Source: Dokdonella sp.
GTDB lineage: Bacteria > Pseudomonadota > Gammaproteobacteria > Xanthomonadales > Rhodanobacteraceae
DNA: 15,936 bases
Assembly: GCA_030150315.1 (NCBI GenBank)
Contig: JASLGB010000073.1
Location: 1 to 15,936 of the forward strand
Direction of reading: 5' to 3'
Shown: one piece after another, positions 13,945 through 15,936 of the stretch
Layout of the letters: each line of letters starts with the position of its first letter
Numbering within the stretch: the stretch's first letter is position 1
Translations under genes and position numbers: made by a program
Notes under the pieces: model-generated
Database searches by the model: none
The model's input: the letters and a program-made list of their open reading frames with translations, nothing else
Told to the model about the DNA's origin: nothing

Positions 13945-15936
13945 GATACGACCTCTTGCGGCGACAGCGCTTCGACGATCGCCTTCCAGGCGCGGTCGAT
14001 CAGCGAGGATTGCGGCGCCACCTCGACGAATGCTTCGCCGCGGACGACGTCGCGCGCGAGCTGGTCGAGCGTGCGGTCTTCGCAACGCGCGCCGCGCTGG
14101 TTCACGAACAGGCAGCGTCGCGTCAGCGGCGAGAACCACGCCAGTTTGCGGCGTACGGTGTCTCCCTGCTGGTTCTGCTTGAACAGGAACCAGGTTCCGA
14201 ACGGCGTCGTGCGCAGTTTCTCCAGCATCTCCTGCTCCATCGCATTGAGCGGCGGTGGCGGTGCCGGCGTTGCGGTGGGCGGTGCCGTCGGCCGCGTCGG
14301 GAACACTTGCGCCACCGGCGCACCCATGACGCCGGTGACACGCGCGTCGGCGTGGTTCGCATCGAACAGCCGGCTGATGGTTTCCGGCAGTGCCTCGGTC
14401 GGCACACCCGTTTCGCGCAGGCCGGCTTCGAGTTCGGCGCGCGCCTGCGTATCGAGGCGTTGGGTCTGGTTGCCGTGCACCAGTGTGGAGGCAATCGACA
14501 GGCGGCGACGGAATTCGTCGCTGCTGCTGCCGTGGCGCAGTGCCGACAGCGCGAGCGCGTCGGTCCAGCCATGTTCCAGCAGGTGCCGGATCGCCGGCGT
14601 CGGCGATCCGTGCTGGAGCGCGCGATCGACCGCGCTGCGGGCGGTCGCGCGGGCGATCTCGAGGCGCTCGTGGCCTTGCGCGGCCTCGACCTGGCGCCGC
14701 TCGAACACTTCCGCGCGCCGGGCCAGCAACTGCATGTGCTGGCTGAGGTTATCGAGCAGGGTTTCAAACAGCGACGAGTCGCCCTCGTACTCGGCGCTGA
14801 CGCTGTCCACCAACGCCTGCATCTTGCCGGTCAGGTCGGGATCGGATTCGTCGATCCAGTGCTGACTGGTTTCGGCCACCGCGTCGAGCAGGCCGCGCGC
14901 CGGGTGCGAGCGCTGCGTGAAGAAACGCGGGTCGCCCAGCGCAACGCGCAGGATCGGCACATAAAGGCGGCTGAGCAGCGATCTGGCACCGCCGCGTGAG
15001 CGCAGGTTGGAGTCGATGTATTCAAACAGGAGGCCGACCAGTTCGATCGTGTCGGCGTCGTGGTCCTGCAGCGACAGCGGCGTGCCGCCGGGGCCGGCAT
15101 GGCGCAGGCGTTGCGACAGTTCGCGCTTGAAGCGCGCGTGGTCGTGACCGGGCGCGGAGCGATCGAAATGGCCGCCCGGAACGGGGTTCTCGCGCTGCCA
15201 CATGCCGAGCAGGCTCTGCAGATCGTCCTTTCCGGCAGGCAGGGTCAGTGCATCGTGCGGCACGCGTCCGCGTGTGCGACGGCGCTCGTCGAGCAGCCGG
15301 TAAAGCGTTTTGATCAGCGTGCTGTCGTGGGAATCTTCCGCGTCGGCGGCGAATGATTCACGCATATCCGCGACGGGCACACCGGGCTTGCCATCGCGCG
15401 ACGGCGCCGGCGTCGGTCCCGTCGCCGGGCGCGCGGCTTCCGCTGCGTGGTTGACGGGTTTCTTTCCACCCGGGTTCCACTGCAGGTGCGGCAGGATGCG
15501 GTGATCGACCAGATGCTGGTGAACGCGCTCGTAGAAATCCCCGAGCGAAGACATCGCCAGTCGATCGAACAGCCGATAGGCCAGCAGGCGGTGCGCGATG
15601 TCCAGTTCCAGGTGACGCAGCGCGTGGCGGATCGCCGCGGCGAATTGCGCCGGCCCAAGCGGCAGGGTGTCGAGCGGCCAGGCCGGGGTTTCCGCGAGCA
15701 CGCCCATGCGGTGCGCCAGCAGATACAGCGCGCGTCCATTGCGGACTTCCGCCTTGCCGGCGATCTCGCGCAGGATCAGGTCTTCCTCCAGCATGGCCGT
15801 ATCGACCAGCTCCAGCACGCCGCGCGCCGGCTTCACCTGCGGGCGCTCCATGCGCACCGCCGCGAGAGTCGACTCGGCATGCTGCAGGAATCGCGGAGCG
15901 GCATCGGCGCGCTTCAGGCGGATCTCGCCGAGGCTG
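13941..15936 (-). CDS. DUF1631 family protein (start lies beyond the window)
   Basis: The C-terminal 664 residues of a large, mostly helical, presumably cytoplasmic protein are visible. The frame remains open to the window edge, with sensible sequence (EIRLKRADAAPRFLQHAES) upstream of the GTG at 15857 and the ATG at 15851, so those are internal. The block LELVDTAMLEEDLILREIAGK near the left of the visible part, the SSLGDFYERVHQHLVDHRIL region and the LVGLLFEYI...VPILRVAL segment fit DUF1631, a family of unknown function that some databases have named thymidine phosphorylase without support. A Pro/Ala-rich low-complexity linker occurs near plus-strand 14240-14310. The C-terminal part (WFLFKQ, RKLAWFSPLTRRCLFVNQRG) may be a small beta domain with PilZ-like character. 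The gene overlaps the PilZ gene by 4 bp. Confidence 0.8.
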   Translation of the reverse strand, partial: SLGEIRLKRADAAPRFLQHAESTLAAVRMERPQVKPARGVLELVDTAMLEEDLILREIAGKAEVRNGRALYLLAHRMGVLAETPAWPLDTLPLGPAQFAAAIRHALRHLELDIAHRLLAYRLFDRLAMSSLGDFYERVHQHLVDHRILPHLQWNPGGKKPVNHAAEAARPATGPTPAPSRDGKPGVPVADMRESFAADAEDSHDSTLIKTLYRLLDERRRTRGRVPHDALTLPAGKDDLQSLLGMWQRENPVPGGHFDRSAPGHDHARFKRELSQRLRHAGPGGTPLSLQDHDADTIELVGLLFEYIDSNLRSRGGARSLLSRLYVPILRVALGDPRFFTQRSHPARGLLDAVAETSQHWIDESDPDLTGKMQALVDSVSAEYEGDSSLFETLLDNLSQHMQLLARRAEVFERRQVEAAQGHERLEIARATARSAVDRALQHGSPTPAIRHLLEHGWTDALALSALRHGSSSDEFRRRLSIASTLVHGNQTQRLDTQARAELEAGLRETGVPTEALPETISRLFDANHADARVTGVMGAPVAQVFPTRPTAPPTATPAPPPPLNAMEQEMLEKLRTTPFGTWFLFKQNQQGDTVRRKLAWFSPLTRRCLFVNQRGARCEDRTLDQLARDVVRGEAFVEVAPQSSLIDRAWKAIVEALSPQEVVS

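Noticed and set aside
13945..14139. Upstream extension of the PilZ frame into DUF1631
   Set aside because: The added residues are Arg/Ala-rich shadow sequence, whereas the GTG at 13944 has a good ribosome-binding site and gives a normal PilZ N-terminus.
1..15936. CRISPR array, tRNA/rRNA genes, insertion sequences, prophage genes
   Set aside because: I looked for regularly spaced repeats, cloverleaf-like segments, transposase motifs and phage structural genes on both strands and saw none.

Overview
The window is GC-rich, densely coded gammaproteobacterial chromosome. The gene set (Kdo transferase waaA, an LpxL-type lipid A acyltransferase, an O-antigen ligase-like protein, TolC, a PCMT-like protein beside tolC, and a DUF1631/PilZ pair) and a secreted protein carrying an 'RDGFE' motif best fit the order Xanthomonadales, perhaps a Rhodanobacteraceae/Lysobacteraceae-type bacterium. 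That placement rests on recalled family patterns, not on a search. No tRNA, rRNA, CRISPR array or transposase was seen.

Layout. (1) 1-2042, plus strand: the 3' part of a GT4 glycosyltransferase overlapping a polytopic O-antigen ligase/polymerase-like protein; this looks like the end of an LPS-assembly cluster. (2) 2083-7149, minus strand: a compact unit reading lpxL-like acyltransferase, then a 917-aa DUF2339 multi-spanning membrane protein, then a DUF3999 exported protein. The last two overlap by 4 bp. (3) 7311-8516, plus strand: a secreted two-domain beta-rich protein of unknown function, flanked on both sides by perfect hairpins that share an 8-base arm. (4) 8663-9937, plus strand: waaA with a GTG start. 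(5) 10139-12219, minus strand: a PCMT-like methyltransferase followed by tolC, ending at a clear rho-independent terminator. (6) 12220-12927: about 700 bp without a convincing gene. It holds the methyltransferase promoter, a repeat cluster, a long imperfect hairpin and a TetR-type operator palindrome. (7) 12928-13599, plus strand: a TetR regulator with an AefR-like C-terminal half. (8) 13603-15936, minus strand: a DUF1631 protein (its start lies outside the window) overlapping a PilZ-domain gene by 4 bp (GTGA).

How the genes work together. Most of the window serves the outer envelope. WaaA and the LpxL-like enzyme build Kdo-lipid A, the glycosyltransferase and ligase act on core/O-antigen, and TolC is the outer-membrane exit duct for efflux and type I secretion. 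The TetR protein probably represses its own promoter. The PilZ/DUF1631 pair points to a c-di-GMP-responsive function. The least understood parts are the DUF2339-DUF3999 pair tied to a lipid A acyltransferase, and the secreted protein inserted between lpxL and waaA.
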